Below, in pieces: positions 45,751 through 57,483 of a stretch of DNA of 64,000 nucleotides. Each line of letters opens with the position of its first letter. Positions within the stretch are counted from its first letter, which is position 1. A model generated the notes under the pieces. It saw only the letters and a program-made list of their open reading frames with translations. It searched no databases and was not told where the DNA came from. The translations under genes were made by a program, and so were the position numbers. This DNA is from Stictocephala bisonia (lineage: Eukaryota > Arthropoda > Insecta > Hemiptera > Membracidae): assembly GCA_035578905.1 (NCBI GenBank), contig JAQJVL010000415.1:154501-218500 (forward strand). The letters run 5' to 3'.

Positions 45751-48700
45751 GATTTTTTTTTTTTTTTTTATTTATTTATTTTATTGCGTTGTAACAATTT
45801 TAACATGTCATGCAATCGTCAATATTATATACAGAAATATTTAAAATGTGTTAAAAATTCTAAAACTAAACAACAAATGGTCATTCACCCCACATTCATA
45901 TACATTACTGCTACATTACCAACATTCATACAGCCACAATCACACTGCCTTCCTGTCCTGCTATTTAATCTTAATCTTCCCAGCGACTCATCATGAACTC
46001 ATCCACAGAATAGAACGCTTTAGACACCAAGAGGTGTCTAAGTCGAGTTTTGAATTGAGTTTGGTTATTAATTGGAAATCCTTCAGGGAGTTTAGTCTGA
46101 CACCAACCTGATGTGGCATGTGGTCTGATAGTGCCAATCTGTGTTGCTGTGTTCGGAGGTTGTCCCTGCCTCTAGTGTAGTATTGGTGAACGTTTCTGCC
46201 ACGAATCAAGGAAGAACGTGATCTGCAGTATAGTATCACCTCATACATATAAAGGCAAGGTAAAGTCAGTAATTTTAACTCCCTAAAAGAATTCCGGCAC
46301 GACTCTCTGTGGTTCAACTTAGCAATTATTCTAACAGCCTTTTTTTGAAGTTTAAAAACTCTTTCAATTTTGCTTTTTGCACAACCTCCCCAAAGTCTCA
46401 CTCCGTATTCCAGATGTGAATACACCATGCCATAATAGGCCATGAGTAAGACACTAGGGGAACAGAACTTTGCAAGATTGCGCAACGCATATATACCTGA
46501 AGCAATTTTACCACAAACGTGGTCAATATGATCGTCCCAAGTCAGTCCTCTATCAAGGAACATTCCAAGGAATTTTGTGGAATTTACCGCCTCTAAAAGA
46601 GTGTCATCCGCGAAGACATGGGGTTGAGATTGGAGCTCCTGCTGTCGCAGGCAAAAACTCATTATGTTGGATTTGGCTTTATTTGATTTTAGATTCAGTT
46701 CACTGAAATGTTGGATGCAAGAACTCAGCTCTATAAAAGCTGTTATTTCTAATTCTTTGGATGTCTTTCCTTTAATACAGAGAGTCGTATCATCGGCATA
46801 TTGAATCAGTTCTCCATTCTGAATCACTGTGTTCAATCTGCACACATAAATCAAAAAAAGAAGTGGTCCGAGAATAGATCCCTGGGGGACTACATGAACC
46901 ATTCTATTTTTATTTGAAGTTATATTTGAGATTTGTACACACTGGTGTCGATCTTTAAGATACGAAGTGAGCCAACTGTGTGGTAAACCTCTAACTCCAG
47001 ATTTTTCTAAAAGGTGCAGCAGTGTCTCATGGTGCACACAATCAAATGCTTTGGAGAGGCCAAGAAAAATACTAAGCACTTGTTCTTTACTCTCCAAGCC
47101 ATCGACAACGGTGTCCAAAAGTTTATTGATTGCATCAATTGTGGATCTTTCCTTTCTGAATCCAAATTGTTCTGGATTCAATAAATTGTGACTATCTATG
47201 AAGCTTGAAAGTTTATCATAGAAGATCCTTTCGTAGATCTTACTAAAGACAGGAAGAATTTAAATAGGACGATAATTGCTCGCGAGTGAAGGGTCATCTT
47301 TTTTGTGAATTGGAACAACTTTTGCAGTCTTCAAAAGTGACGGAAAACGTCCTGTTTCAAATGAAAAATTTATTAATTTTGTGAGTGGCTTCAGTAAGTG
47401 CTGAAAGCACTGTTTTAAAAGCCATACAGATAAGCCATCGGCGTCACAGGTTTTTTTTGGGCGCAGCCTCTGAATGGCACTAGCCACCTCCTTCTCACAT
47501 ACAGGTGTCAAGGCCATGGATGCAACTGGCTCTCCAATATAATTTATGAATTGGGGTTTATTAAACATTGGGTCCGGTGAAGCTACAGTGGAAAAAAATC
47601 TGTTAAATTCATTTGCAACAGTTAGTTTATCTTGAACTATATCTTCTCCAATTTTTATTTCAATTGGTTTGGATTTATTGAAAAATTTTGATTGTTGTGC
47701 TGACGAGTTGATAATTTTCCAAGCGGTTTTTGAAAAATTCTCAAGACTTTATTGGTGTCATAGGCTTTAGCAGCTTGTATGACTTTTCTATAAATTTGTC
47801 TATATCTTCTGAAAAAGGTTTTGAAATTTTCGTTTTGGGTTGTTACGAATATTTTGTGAAAGAATTTGAGTTGTTCCCGTGAGATAAGAATTCCCTTGGT
47901 TATCCAAGAACAAGTTTTCGGGTGTTTTAATTGTTTAGTATTCTTGAAAGGGCAGGCTATGTCTACGTAATATAAAAATCCATTGTGAAAAGCATGATAC
48001 ATGTCATCAACATTATCATAGCTATTCAAATAGTGCCATGTCTCTCGTTTTAACAGATTATTGAGTAGACTGGCGTTTTGGGAATTAATATTCCCTGGCA
48101 ATATTGACTGGTGAAGAATGAGCTTCCAAATTGCATCCACGAACCACAACCCCGAGTGCATAGTGATCAGATACGGCAGTGTTCAGAACAGAGACTGTCG
48201 CATGAGGTATGTTAGTAATTACGTTCTCGATGGCAGTACTCGACATAGCAGTCACTCGTGTAGGTGAGTTCACGGACCAATTTAAATTGAAAGTACTTAA
48301 AATATCGCGAAGTCGCTGGGTGAGGGGGCAGGTGGGTTCCATTACATTAATGTTGAGATCTCCGAGTAACAAAAACTTAACTGATTTTGAAAATAATATA
48401 TTTATAGGAACTCTAACTTGACAAAGAAAGAGTGGCTACAGCCATTAGGTGATCTGTATAAGCCGATTATACATACTTTTCCTAAGGAATTTGATAAAAC
48501 TTTAACACCATTAGCTTCAAAGTCAAAATCTGAACTATTGTAAATTTTAAATGGCTCAAATTTTAATGGTTGCTTAACAAAGAGTGCCACACCTCCCCCC
48601 TTATTGTTTTTTCGACAAAAATAACTGGCCAATTGAAATTTCGGAATTTGGAAATGATTTATAGTTTCAGGCCTGAAACCATGTTCAGAGACTACAAATA

Positions 48701-48860
48701 CATCTGGTCCCAGCTCGTCACAAATAAGCGAAAGCTCGTCTATTTTATTAGTGGCAATTTGATGAGATATGAGTCTTGTAATTGTACTGACACGGTTTTT
48801 CACAAGAGTTATTTTTTATGTTGTAATCATATAACATTCAAAGAAGTAGGAGCATAACGT
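45751..48860 (-). mobile_element. nearly complete LINE (endonuclease + reverse transcriptase), Jockey/CR1-like
   Basis: Reading 48.86 to 45.75 kb: an AP-type endonuclease with VSEHG, NNKGGGVALFVKQ, a GDLN block and SDHYALG (48,803-48,085); a linker (48,161-47,655); RT N-terminal blocks RFPSLLKTAKVVPIHKK and ASNYRPI (47,568-47,260); and a 396-codon frame (47,181-45,991) with EQFGFRKERSTIDAI, LSKAFDCVHHE, VPQGSILGPLLFLIY, QYADDTT, KFLGMFLDRGLTWDDHI and LEYGVRLWGGC. It ends in AATAAATAAATAAA and a poly(A) run at 45,751-45,770. There is no ORF1 and no TSD was found. A few stops or frameshifts separate the blocks, so it is inactive but relatively young. It lies in the VKR intron between exons at 44.0 and 50.4 kb. 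Confidence 0.92.
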
Positions 48861-49108
48861 TTGAAGTAATGCTCACGACAAAAACTTATAATCTATACAA
48901 GTTAATTATAAAAATAATACTGTGTCATCACCATAATAATTAATTACTGAAAAAAAAACAAACAATATAATATAAAAAACAATAATAGTGTTGTGAATGT
49001 ACCTAATACAATAATTAAGATGTTGTCAGTTATCTCCCTTATTTTTAATGCTAAGTTAATGCTAGAGTGTGAACCTTCAAATAATATACAATCTAATAGA
49101 GCTGTATA

Positions 49109-49157
49109 TTATTTGACGATGACCAGAAATTCGTTATTTGACGATGACCAGAAATCT
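49109..49157. repeat. 25-bp direct duplication at the hAT break
   Basis: TTATTTGACGATGACCAGAA occurs twice in tandem where the hAT transposase reading ends. Confidence 0.85.
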
Positions 49158-50222
49158 GTTGTAAGGCAGACTTTATTGGTGTTTTTTAATTTTTCTTTTA
49201 CAACAAGTCTACACTCCTTGTAGGCTGCTGATAAAAAAATTGTTTGATATAACCTTCCTACTTGGAATTTCATAGTTAGGATTGAGAGCGTTAACAAATT
49301 GTGTAAATCCCTTATCATTAACTATTGAAAAAGGCTGTAAGTCTTCAGTGAATAACTTCAATAACAGTTTATCAAATTTTTTCTTTTGTTTTATATTCAT
49401 TTTTTTTTTGTAAGAAGGATGCTTTACTAGACTGTGTGCTTGATTTCATTTGGGAATTTATAACTTGGACTTCATTTTGGCAACCATTCGATACAATTTC
49501 ATTTTTATTATTTTTAGTATTTGATGTATAAGTGTAAGGCAAGGGATCATCCACTTTCGCTTCGTTAACATTTGCATCACTAACCTGAGGCTGCTTATCC
49601 AATTTAAGATTTATTGTGGGATGTATTCTTTCTATATGCTTCTTTAAATTACTTGAGATTCCACGATATGACATAATTAATCCACACAAATCACATCTTG
49701 CTGTGTTGTTGATTTCATTACTTACATTGAAGTAAGACCAAACAGGACTATACTTACAACGCACCGAACTCATTATTTTTATCAAATAATAAAAACTGTT
49801 CCAGTAGATAGTAAGTAAATATTTATATACAGATAATTTTAAAAACTAATCTATAAAAAAAGCAAGAATGAAAATAAACGCACAATTATAATTAAATCAA
49901 GATAATAAATAAAGATAATCAAGATAAATAATTAAACATCAAGATACCAATTGTTGTAATCTTGATGTCATTTGTCGCGTTGTTGTACAGACGGAACTGA
50001 CTGATATCAATAATTTAAAGCAACAGGCAGTAACATGAAATGTGTTTGGAATTTGGATCACCTGAGTCAGCATGTTGTTCCACCTCCACACCACGCGCAT
50101 CTGTGAGCGTGTCAGCTGATCCATTGCATCATCTAACTTCGCACATTAGTTTCACTGCGGATTAGTTTCGTTGGGGAAACTGATGCGAGTTAGCTGATGT
50201 AGTTGGATTCTGCCATCACTAG
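49109..50222 (-). pseudogene. truncated hAT transposon with BED zinc finger
   Basis: The minus strand begins with a hAT-like terminus (CTAGTGATGGCAGAATCC at ~50,222) and subterminal GCATCAGTT words. An ATG at 49,785 opens a frame with a BED finger (CDLCGLIMSYRGISSNLKKH, IERIH: C2H2). Frameshifted continuations carry LLLKLFTEDLQPFSIVNDKG, ALNPNYEIPSRK and NTNKVCLTTDFWSSSNNEFL, the hAT transposase N-terminal region up to the first catalytic Asp block (TDFWSS). The sequence stops near 49,109, so the rest of the transposase and the 3' terminus are lost. Confidence 0.9.
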
Positions 50223-50331
50223 TTATTAGTCAATTTTACACTAAACAAAATATAAATAGAATTTCTTCATAAAAACAAATATTCATTAATGCTTTTTTTT
50301 TTTGTTATGCATAGCTAGAACTTACACTTAC

Positions 50332-50503
50332 CATATAGCATGAACTCCATTACAGTATATACTGGTTCGTTTTTTGTACATACACCCAGTAGTTTTATTA
50401 TATTTGGATGATCGAACCTCTTCATAACTTCTGCTTCACAAAGAAATTCCAGTTTCTCTTCAGGTGTTGAGCCAACTTTAAGAGTTTTTACAGCTACAGC
50501 CAC
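50332..50503 (-). CDS. VKR: VKR exon: VAVK lysine, C-helix and gatekeeper region
   Basis: Acceptor AATTTCCAG, donor ATG|GTAAGT (exon ends on the first G of a Gly codon). It encodes VAVAVKTLK with the ATP-binding lysine, EKLEFLCEAEVMKRF with the C-helix Glu, HPNIIKLLGVC and TVMEFMLYG. It begins in phase 0, in line with the previous exon. Confidence 0.95.
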
Positions 50504-50666
50504 CTGGAAATTTATTTTCTCATTAACAATTTCTTGTAAGTACTTTCATAGTATGAAAGTAAATAAATATATAATAATATTGTAATCAGATGGAAAGCAA
50601 ACTGAACTTATTCAATATAACACATTTAGTGTCTTGGTTAACAAAAATTGTTCTAATTAAAAACTA

Positions 50667-50875
50667 ATACATTGGAGAGATAGGATATTAGCAAACCTAC
50701 CTTAGAAGACAAGTTCACTAACACTAGAATAGTAGTAACATACACAAAAGAAACACAAAATCACACAAATTTTCTGTGCCACTTGCACTTTCTGTAGGTG
50801 AGTAAAGAGAGTCTCTTTACCTTAGAACTTGTCTTCTAAGGTTAGTTTGCTGATGTCCTGTATCTCCAATATACT
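50667..50875. mobile_element. ~200-bp MITE with ~46-bp terminal inverted repeats
   Basis: ATTGGAGAGATAGGATATTA / GCAAACCTACCTTAGAAGAC at the left is mirrored by GTCTTCTAAGGTTAGTTTGC / TGATGTCCTGTATCTCCAAT at the right. The ends extend further with TAATAC/TAGTAT-type matches. It is noncoding and lies in the VKR intron between exons 50.4 and 52.3 kb. Confidence 0.88.
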
Positions 50876-51337
50876 AATTCCTGGCCTAGTGCCCTTAAAC
50901 CTAACCTATAATTAAAAACTAAGAAATTGTCATAGCTATAAATTGAAGGTCATTCAATATCTTAATGCCCAATATAAAATGCATAAGAACAGGTGATAGT
51001 AATAGCTTTACGACCCTATCTGATGCCCACTGTAGAAGAAGGCAACATTTTGATGTTTATTACTTTTTAGAGGCCTGTAGGTTAACCCTACTTTTCTTGC
51101 ATTAGCCAAAGGTTTCCCTAATGAGGTGCTCTCAGTCCACTCCCTCAGATAATCAGCACTCTACTGTATTAAAAAACAATCTTGTTTTGTAAAAGAAACT
51201 ATAATTAAGTGATATACAGTACAACCTTGGTTATCTGGTCTATTGTGGGCAAGTGAGACTGGATTTGTTTAAAACCCTGGATTATATTATTACTTACAAA
51301 TAGATATATCTTGTAATAAAAATATTTGTGGCAGTTA

Positions 51338-51393
51338 GTTGGTAAGGTCTGCTACTACAGCTGTTTAGCTGTAGTAACAGACCTCACTAAACT
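51338..51393. repeat. hairpin
   Basis: GGTCTGCTACTACAGCTG is mirrored by CTGTAGTAACAGACC around TTTAG. Weakly similar flanks occur near 2,950-3,100. Confidence 0.7.
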
Positions 51394-52234
51394 TAAAAAA
51401 ATTAATGTTTTTAAAACTGGCCAAAATTTAACGTTGGATGAGAAATCTGTCTATGTGCTTACCAAATCAATGATAAAACATAAGTCATAATAAATTTGGT
51501 TTTGAAACACACTCATATTTGGCAAGAGAGAGAAGAGCACCTTCAGTTGCATGCAATGCAATTCGTACATGTATGGTGAATTTTAATGATACAAACATGG
51601 CCGACTACATATTGTCAAAATGTTGTGTCTCGTCTTGTTTTTAAAACAACTGTGTTTTATTCATTTAAAATGTTAAAATCATATGTTGTTCCTCTATAGT
51701 ATTGAAATAACAACTTATCAAACAGTGTAATTTTTAGTGATTCTAAAAGTGTATACACTATCTACAGCCTTTTAAAACAAAAACATTTTTTCACTCCACC
51801 AGAGAAAAGAAAAGACTGACAATGCCGACGGTTTGTATGTAATGAACTCTTCCACTACCCCTCCTGCTGCTCTGTCACAGAAGTACACAAATTGCCAGCT
51901 TGAATCTTAGGACTCCTTACGTAGTTACAACCGGTAATACATGGCAAGTTGAAATAACAGCACCTGCAATATTCAAGATGCAAAACTCAAACACTTGTTT
52001 TTGTTATATTTGTTGTAATGCTGGAGGTTGCTTCCATGAAAGTGTAATTTTATCTAATAAACAAATTATTTTTATTTAATTTTGAACAAACATATAGACA
52101 ACATGGATAGATGAATAAAGCAAGGCCGGATAATCATGATTATACCATATCTTGTAAAAATAATTGTTAAAAAATGAAAATTCTTTTTCTAGTTCTTACA
52201 GGTATTTTTGGAAATATATTGTATTTTCACTTAC

Positions 52235-52418
52235 CCATCCTTTGGAATCAAAATAAGCTTCCCCTCCGTAGACTTTTCCAAATGCTCCCTCCCCTAGTTT
52301 ACGGTTAATAACAACTTTATCTCTTGGTATTTCCCATTTTTCCAAAGATCCAACATTCAGAAGATCCAATCCAATAGAGTTCATTATTTCTTGAGTAAGT
52401 TTAAATTTCTTGTCATAC
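52235..52418 (-). CDS. VKR: VKR exon: juxtamembrane segment and glycine-rich loop
   Basis: Acceptor TTTTTCACAG, donor TGG|GTAAGT. The first base completes an Arg codon. It encodes YDKKFKLTQEIMNSIGL, EKWEIPRDKVVINRKLG and the nucleotide loop GEGAFGKVYGGEA. 'W.IPR..V...LGEGAFG.V' is characteristic of insulin-receptor/VKR-class kinases. No NPxY motif is present in the visible juxtamembrane part. Confidence 0.95.
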
Positions 52419-52989
52419 CTGTGAAAAAGTATACTAAAAAATAAATATTTTACTTGATATATTAACACTCCTTTTCATCAAAGCTTATTTTATATTCATA
52501 ATTTTTTTTATTTTTACCTGAAGATGGATTATTAAATCTGAAACATGTAGTGCAAAAACTCAATCGACTTTCAATCTGACACGTATTGCACAAAATTTTG
52601 TCTAATCCCACTGTTCCGAGACTACATACAATAAATTAAGTTTTAAAATATACATAGAATTGATTTTACTATCTTGAAAAATATGAAAACTAGTTTTCTA
52701 TAATGTCCCCATTTTCTATTTTGAGGGAGGGGAAATTTACCCTACTCCTCTATCTCTAGTCTGACAATAAAGATGATACACTTTAGAGATAGTGCCCCTT
52801 ATCCTTAATCTCTGTTTAATTTATCTTTAATGTGTTTTATACTGGATGTATCTTGGGGACCATGGCACATAATTTACTTGCTTTTTCTGCTATATTGTAT
52901 GGTTTGTTATCAGATACCATTTGTTAATTTTAAAAGGTGCGATGTATAATTTGGATAAAGATCCAAAAGTCATGATATTATTAACTAAA

Positions 52990-53720
52990 TAAAAATGTAA
53001 AGTGATCTCCTATCACAAAGCTAAGTCCAATTAATCGGGCCATATAAGACCTGCATCACTGATTCTGTTTATGCTAGCTTATTTCTGCGTAAAATAACAC
53101 AGGGGGCACTATGTGATCCATTGTTTGGATAGATAGTAGCAATCACATAACTGATCTAGTGTCAATCCCCATTTATACTTCCAGTAATTGTATCTGCCAA
53201 CGCCAGTTTGGAATCGATTCAACAGCGTCCACTCCCTACAAGGGAAGTTCATCCCACCAACAGGTATTGACAGATCATTAATAAGGAATTTATTTTGTCC
53301 ATCAAAACTGTTCCACGCTACGGCCCAGATAGTATTAAGGAAAGAAATTTGATCTACTCAACTAGAAAGCAGTACGTAGAATAGGGTTTCAAAATTTTAA
53401 GCGACCATTCTGACTAGGGAGATCCTGTGTGATGGGGAGGTGCAGGACATTCAATATCTTATTGAATTCTTTAATTAGTGCCTCCTGACTTCTTATCTTT
53501 GGACCCATTGTAATCCATGTGTGATATTGCACAGCACTTCATGGGAGCCAAAGTAGTGGAGTTGCCATGAGAGTGCCATTAACAGCTCTCATGACCCTAT
53601 TAAGTTGGACATCAATCGCGTTAGTGTGAACACTATTTAGCCATACGGGAGTACTGTATTCAGTAGATGCTTTATAGACCAGTGACAAAGCAGTTTCTGC
53701 TATTGTCTGCTAAAAAAATT
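52990..53720 (-). pseudogene. LINE RT C-terminal fragment of a second family
   Basis: The minus strand reads SVYKASTEYSTPVWLNSVHT, IDVQLNRVMRAVNGTL, TPLLWLP and, near 53,120, QTMDHIV. This 'EY..PVW..S.H....D..LN..MR...G.L..TP..WLP' pattern is the RT C-terminus of a LINE family different from the Jockey/CR1-like copies in this window. It has many stops. Confidence 0.75.
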
Positions 53721-53892
53721 CTTTTTAGAGCCAGTTAATTATTCCTATTTAAACAGCTAATCCTTGTACACTGGAGTCATAAAAATTGTCTCTATGGTCT
53801 CTGATCATATTTTCCTGAAAAAAGAAAAAAAAACAATTTCTCTGTTATCATTACGTAAATGATAAAACCTGACACATTGTTGGTTTTGTCAT

Positions 53893-53894
<2 letters not shown>

Positions 53895-53926
<32 letters not shown>
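53895..53926 (-). repeat. T32 homopolymer, possible poly(A) of a minus-strand retroposon
   Basis: There are 32 consecutive T. The block to the right (53,930-54,150) is GC-richer (AGCGGGGGACCCAAGG, ATGGGGGGATGGGCGGG) and could be a retroposed RNA with its A-tail here. Its identity is unknown. Confidence 0.5.
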
Positions 53927-54361
53927 TATTCTCGTACCACACACACTGCACCTTCCTTTCGGAATATCAGTGCTTCTTATTCCTTAATCGTTGTTAGTTT
54001 TTATTCTGTCTAAAAATAATTTCCTTGCCTTGTGTTAATGAGGTTAGTTGTTTGTTTGCCTTTCTTCTCCAAGTCCGCTTTTCCAGCGGGGGACCCAAGG
54101 CTGGTCCACTGGGATGGGGGGATGGGCGGGAATTTCTTCCCTGTTAGTATTTGTCATAATATTAACTACATTTTAGCTATCTAAAAGATTTTTTCTAAAA
54201 TGTTTAGATTTTTTTTAGATATTTAGAAATGAGATATTTCAATTGTAGCCATTTTGAAACAGATTTTTTAAGGAAAACAAAAAGGTTTAGTAAAATATAT
54301 CCTACTTAGATAAAAAATCTTACCCAACCTTTATTTAAATATAAAGATATCTATCAATATT

Positions 54362-54485
54362 ATACAGGGTAGAAAAAAATGGAACAATAACTGAAAAAAA
54401 CCAACACCACCGTATGTATATGAGTGGTCATGGGTGAGTTAACACCATCATATGTGTATGGGTTTTCAACACACACATACCCTGT
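54362..54485. repeat. MITE end and minisatellite-like words
   Basis: TATACAGGGTAGAAAAAAAT resembles the left end of the MITE at 37,548. It is followed by two GTATGTATATGAGTGG / ATATGTGTATGGGTT units resembling the minisatellite. Confidence 0.5.
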
Positions 54486-54820
54486 GTTATATATTTTACA
54501 TTGTTTTTACAATTAACGTACTTGCTTTTCAGTTGCATGTTATTCTTCACATTAAATGCTAAATTTTTTTTGTTATTGATCCCTAGTTGTATTTCATTAT
54601 TGTTAGTTACTAATTTTTTTTTATTATAACTGTTCTTAATTATTTAGTTATAACAATATATGAATATCATTGGACTGAACTGAATGTAAAATGTTGTAAT
54701 GAAATTTGTTATTAATATTAAGTTGCATGTCTTTTCTACTTGTTCATGCACAATGTAATTGGGAAATTAACCTGTATCGTTGCATGTACCAAAAAATAAA
54801 TAAATAGTGTCACAATTCAA

Positions 54821-57483
54821 TCGACAGGTCTACTGCGGCTGACGCCGAGTGGCGTCATAACATGTGCTGTTGGAGTGCTGATGACGCCACTCGGTGTCAT
54901 CTGTGAGTGCTGTTTCTCCCTCCAGTGTTACGTCACAGACATGTTTAGAACATGTTTTTATTAGTTGTGGCTTGTTTATAACGTATTGTGCTACGAGTGT
55001 ATGATTATCATTTAAAAATTGGACTTTTAAAAATATTTAAACATGAATCATCAAAAACCTAGTTGTTCATGTGACGTAGAATCATTTACAGTGAGTTAAA
55101 TAGATAGACTTCACGATGTGATTCCGAAATAGAGGATTACAGCAGTGGTATTAGCTGCACCCCTAGTGATGTAAGTGATCTAGGATTAGGAGATAACACC
55201 ATTTCAGCCACCGTATTTCAGACAACCTCAGACAATGATTCTCCCTCCCAATCTCAAAATACTAATACTTGTTCAGTTCTTCCTTCTATACATGTGTGGA
55301 ACGAAATACCACAAATGATAACATTTTTATTCTCAAATCCTGCAGAGTTACAGATACCATTACCAGTAAATAACGAGCCATTAGAATATTTTAATATTTT
55401 TTTGATGATGTTTTTTAGAATCAATTGTTAAACTAACCAGTATGTTGAGCAGGTTTTTTTATCCGAGGGAACAACTGAAAATTCACCGATCTGCCAATAG
55501 AAACCTTTAAATATAGTAGAATTGAAGGCATTTCTAAGTCTTTTATTTCATACTGGCGTTGTAAAAATGGCAACATTTCAGCACTACTTGCACACCGACA
55601 AACTTTTTCGCACATATTTTGGAAATTACATGTCCCGAGACAGATTTTTCTTAATTCTGTGAGGTCTTAATTTTTCTAAAGAAGACTCAATGTCAACTGA
55701 TCATCTACATAAAATTAGGCCAATAGTTTAACAGTAAAATGGACAATATTTACTTTCCGGGGAAAGAGTTATTTTTAGATGAGTTTATGGTCCTATGGCG
55801 AGGTCGTCTTGTCTTTAGGCAATTCATCAAAAATAAGAGACACAAGTATGGGATTAAATTATACATGCTTACAGAGCCAAATGGTTTAATCTAAAAAATC
55901 TGTGTGTATGCTGGAGCTATGGATGTATTGTCAGGTGTTGGACACACAGAGAAATTTTATTGTCAGAGAGATTAGGGAATGCACATTCTGTATACGTTGG
56001 TAATTTTTATAACAGCATTCTTCTGGCTTCTAATCTTTTGAACCATACAACTTATATAACTGGGACATTGCATATCGATAGAAAAGAAAATCCAACAGAT
56101 GTAGTAAAAAGAACACTCAAAAAAGGTGAAACATATATACAATATATTAATGGAGGCCTATGGTCGGTTAATAGAGGGATGTGAGGCAGGTTTTGTACAT
56201 TTCTAACTAATACGAAAATGAAATGTCAGTGTCAACAAACAGAAGAGGTATAGAAAAAAAACAAACTCCTGCCAATTATTCCTATAAAGAATTTATGAGT
56301 GGAATAGACCGGCAAGATCAGCTAATGAAATATTATCCCTCCGAGCGAAAAACTGTACGATGGTAGAAAAAGTTATTCATTCATATTATTCAAATGGGAA
56401 TCCTAAATGCCTATTTGTTGCATAATAAATACAATATTGGTGGAAAAATGTCAATGTTGAATTTTAGAATGAAAATAATTAAAGGTCTCCTGACTCTATT
56501 AGAAAGCCCAACAAAATTGGGCAGAAACATTGAAGCTAATCATTTGCCAACAAAATTGGGCAGAAACATTGAAGCTAATCATTTGGCAACAAAATTGGGC
56601 AGAAACATTGAAGCTAATCATTTGCCAACAAAATTGGGCAGAAACATTGAAGCTAATCATTTGCCAACAAAATTGGGCAGAAACATTGAAGCTAATCATT
56701 TGCCAACATAATTGGGCAGAAACATTGAAGCTAATCATTTGCCAACAAAATTGGGCAGAAACATTGAAGCTTATCATTTGCCAACAAAATTGGGCAGAAA
56801 CATTGAAGCTAATCATTTGCCAACAAAATTGGGCAGAAACATTGAAGCTAATCATTTGCCAACAAAATTGGGCAGAAACATTGAAGCTAATCATTTGCCA
56901 ACAAAATTGGGCAGAAACATTGAAGCTTACCGGTGCAAATGGCCAAGTACGAAAATGTTGTTACATCGCTTGCTATGTAAAAGGAATCAGAAAAGATACA
57001 ACATATCAGTGTGAAGCATGTCCTGAAGTACCAGCATTGTGCTTGGGAAAGTGCTTCCAGGAATATCACACAAAGTAAACAAACACAAAACATTGTAAAT
57101 AGTGTACATATTAGATGATTATATTATTTATTTAGGTTTATATCATGTTTGTTTGGGTATTGGACGGAAATAGCTTCTGTAAATGAAAGGTAAGTAATTA
57201 TTTATATTTTATACTGATACTTTCATTATTAAATAAGATAATAATGATATTGTGAATAATACTAGACGCCAAGCGGCGTCATCTGCACAGAGCGTCATAA
57301 ATTGTTGCCATGTGCTGATGACGCTGAGTGGCGTCATTAATTATTTATTTTGATTAAACCAAACAAAATAGTGTTAAAATACAACAATTTATCATAATAT
57401 GCCTTTAGACGTATAAACGATAACATTTATTGTATCAGCACTAGCCAAACACTTACTTTTACCATTAGCAGTGAACATGTTAA
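54821..57483 (+). pseudogene. piggyBac transposon relic with repeat-expanded transposase gene
   Basis: Recognisable transposase blocks: VWNEIP and PVNNEPLEYF (55.3-55.4 kb), GKELFLDEFMVLWRGR with the first catalytic Asp (55.76 kb), GIKLYMLTEPNGLI, LGNAHSVYVGNFYNS (where the family has DNFYNS, so the second catalytic Asp is Gly), TGTLHIDRKENP, SGIDRQDQLM with the third Asp (56.3 kb), and a C-terminal cysteine-rich finger (CEACPEVPALCLGKCF, 56.95-57.08 kb). Stops and frameshifts interrupt the frame. Candidate ends: CAGGTCTACTGCGG after TCGA at 54,821, and the opposite-strand TTAACATGTTCACTGC at 57,483. Subterminal palindromes GACGCCGAGTGGCGTC and relatives lie inside both ends. The boundaries are approximate. 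Confidence 0.88.
56505..56935 (+). repeat. 39-bp in-frame tandem repeat in the piggyBac gene, 11 copies
   Basis: ACAAAATTGGGCAGAAACAT + TGAAGCTAATCATTTGCCA is repeated 11 times with only a few single-base differences (for example an A>T change giving a stop in one unit). In the transposase frame it reads TKLGRNIEANHLP, the segment just before the C-terminal finger. A shift occurs at its end relative to the finger frame. Confidence 0.95.

Noticed and set aside
51210..52145. Possible pogo/Tigger element starting ACAGTACAACCTTGGTTATC
   Set aside because: A convincing mirrored right end was not found; the nearest candidate (CCGGATAATC near 52,128) matches poorly.
56499..57093. Minus- and shifted-frame open frames across the 39-bp repeat
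   Set aside because: The repeat is a multiple of 3, so several frames stay open. Only the frame reading TKLGRNIEANHLP continues the piggyBac transposase.
57240..57336. TTAA at 57,333 as the right end of the piggyBac relic
   Set aside because: The palindromic GACGCC words there look subterminal, and the TTAA at 57,480 has an end sequence that better matches the left candidate. Still uncertain.
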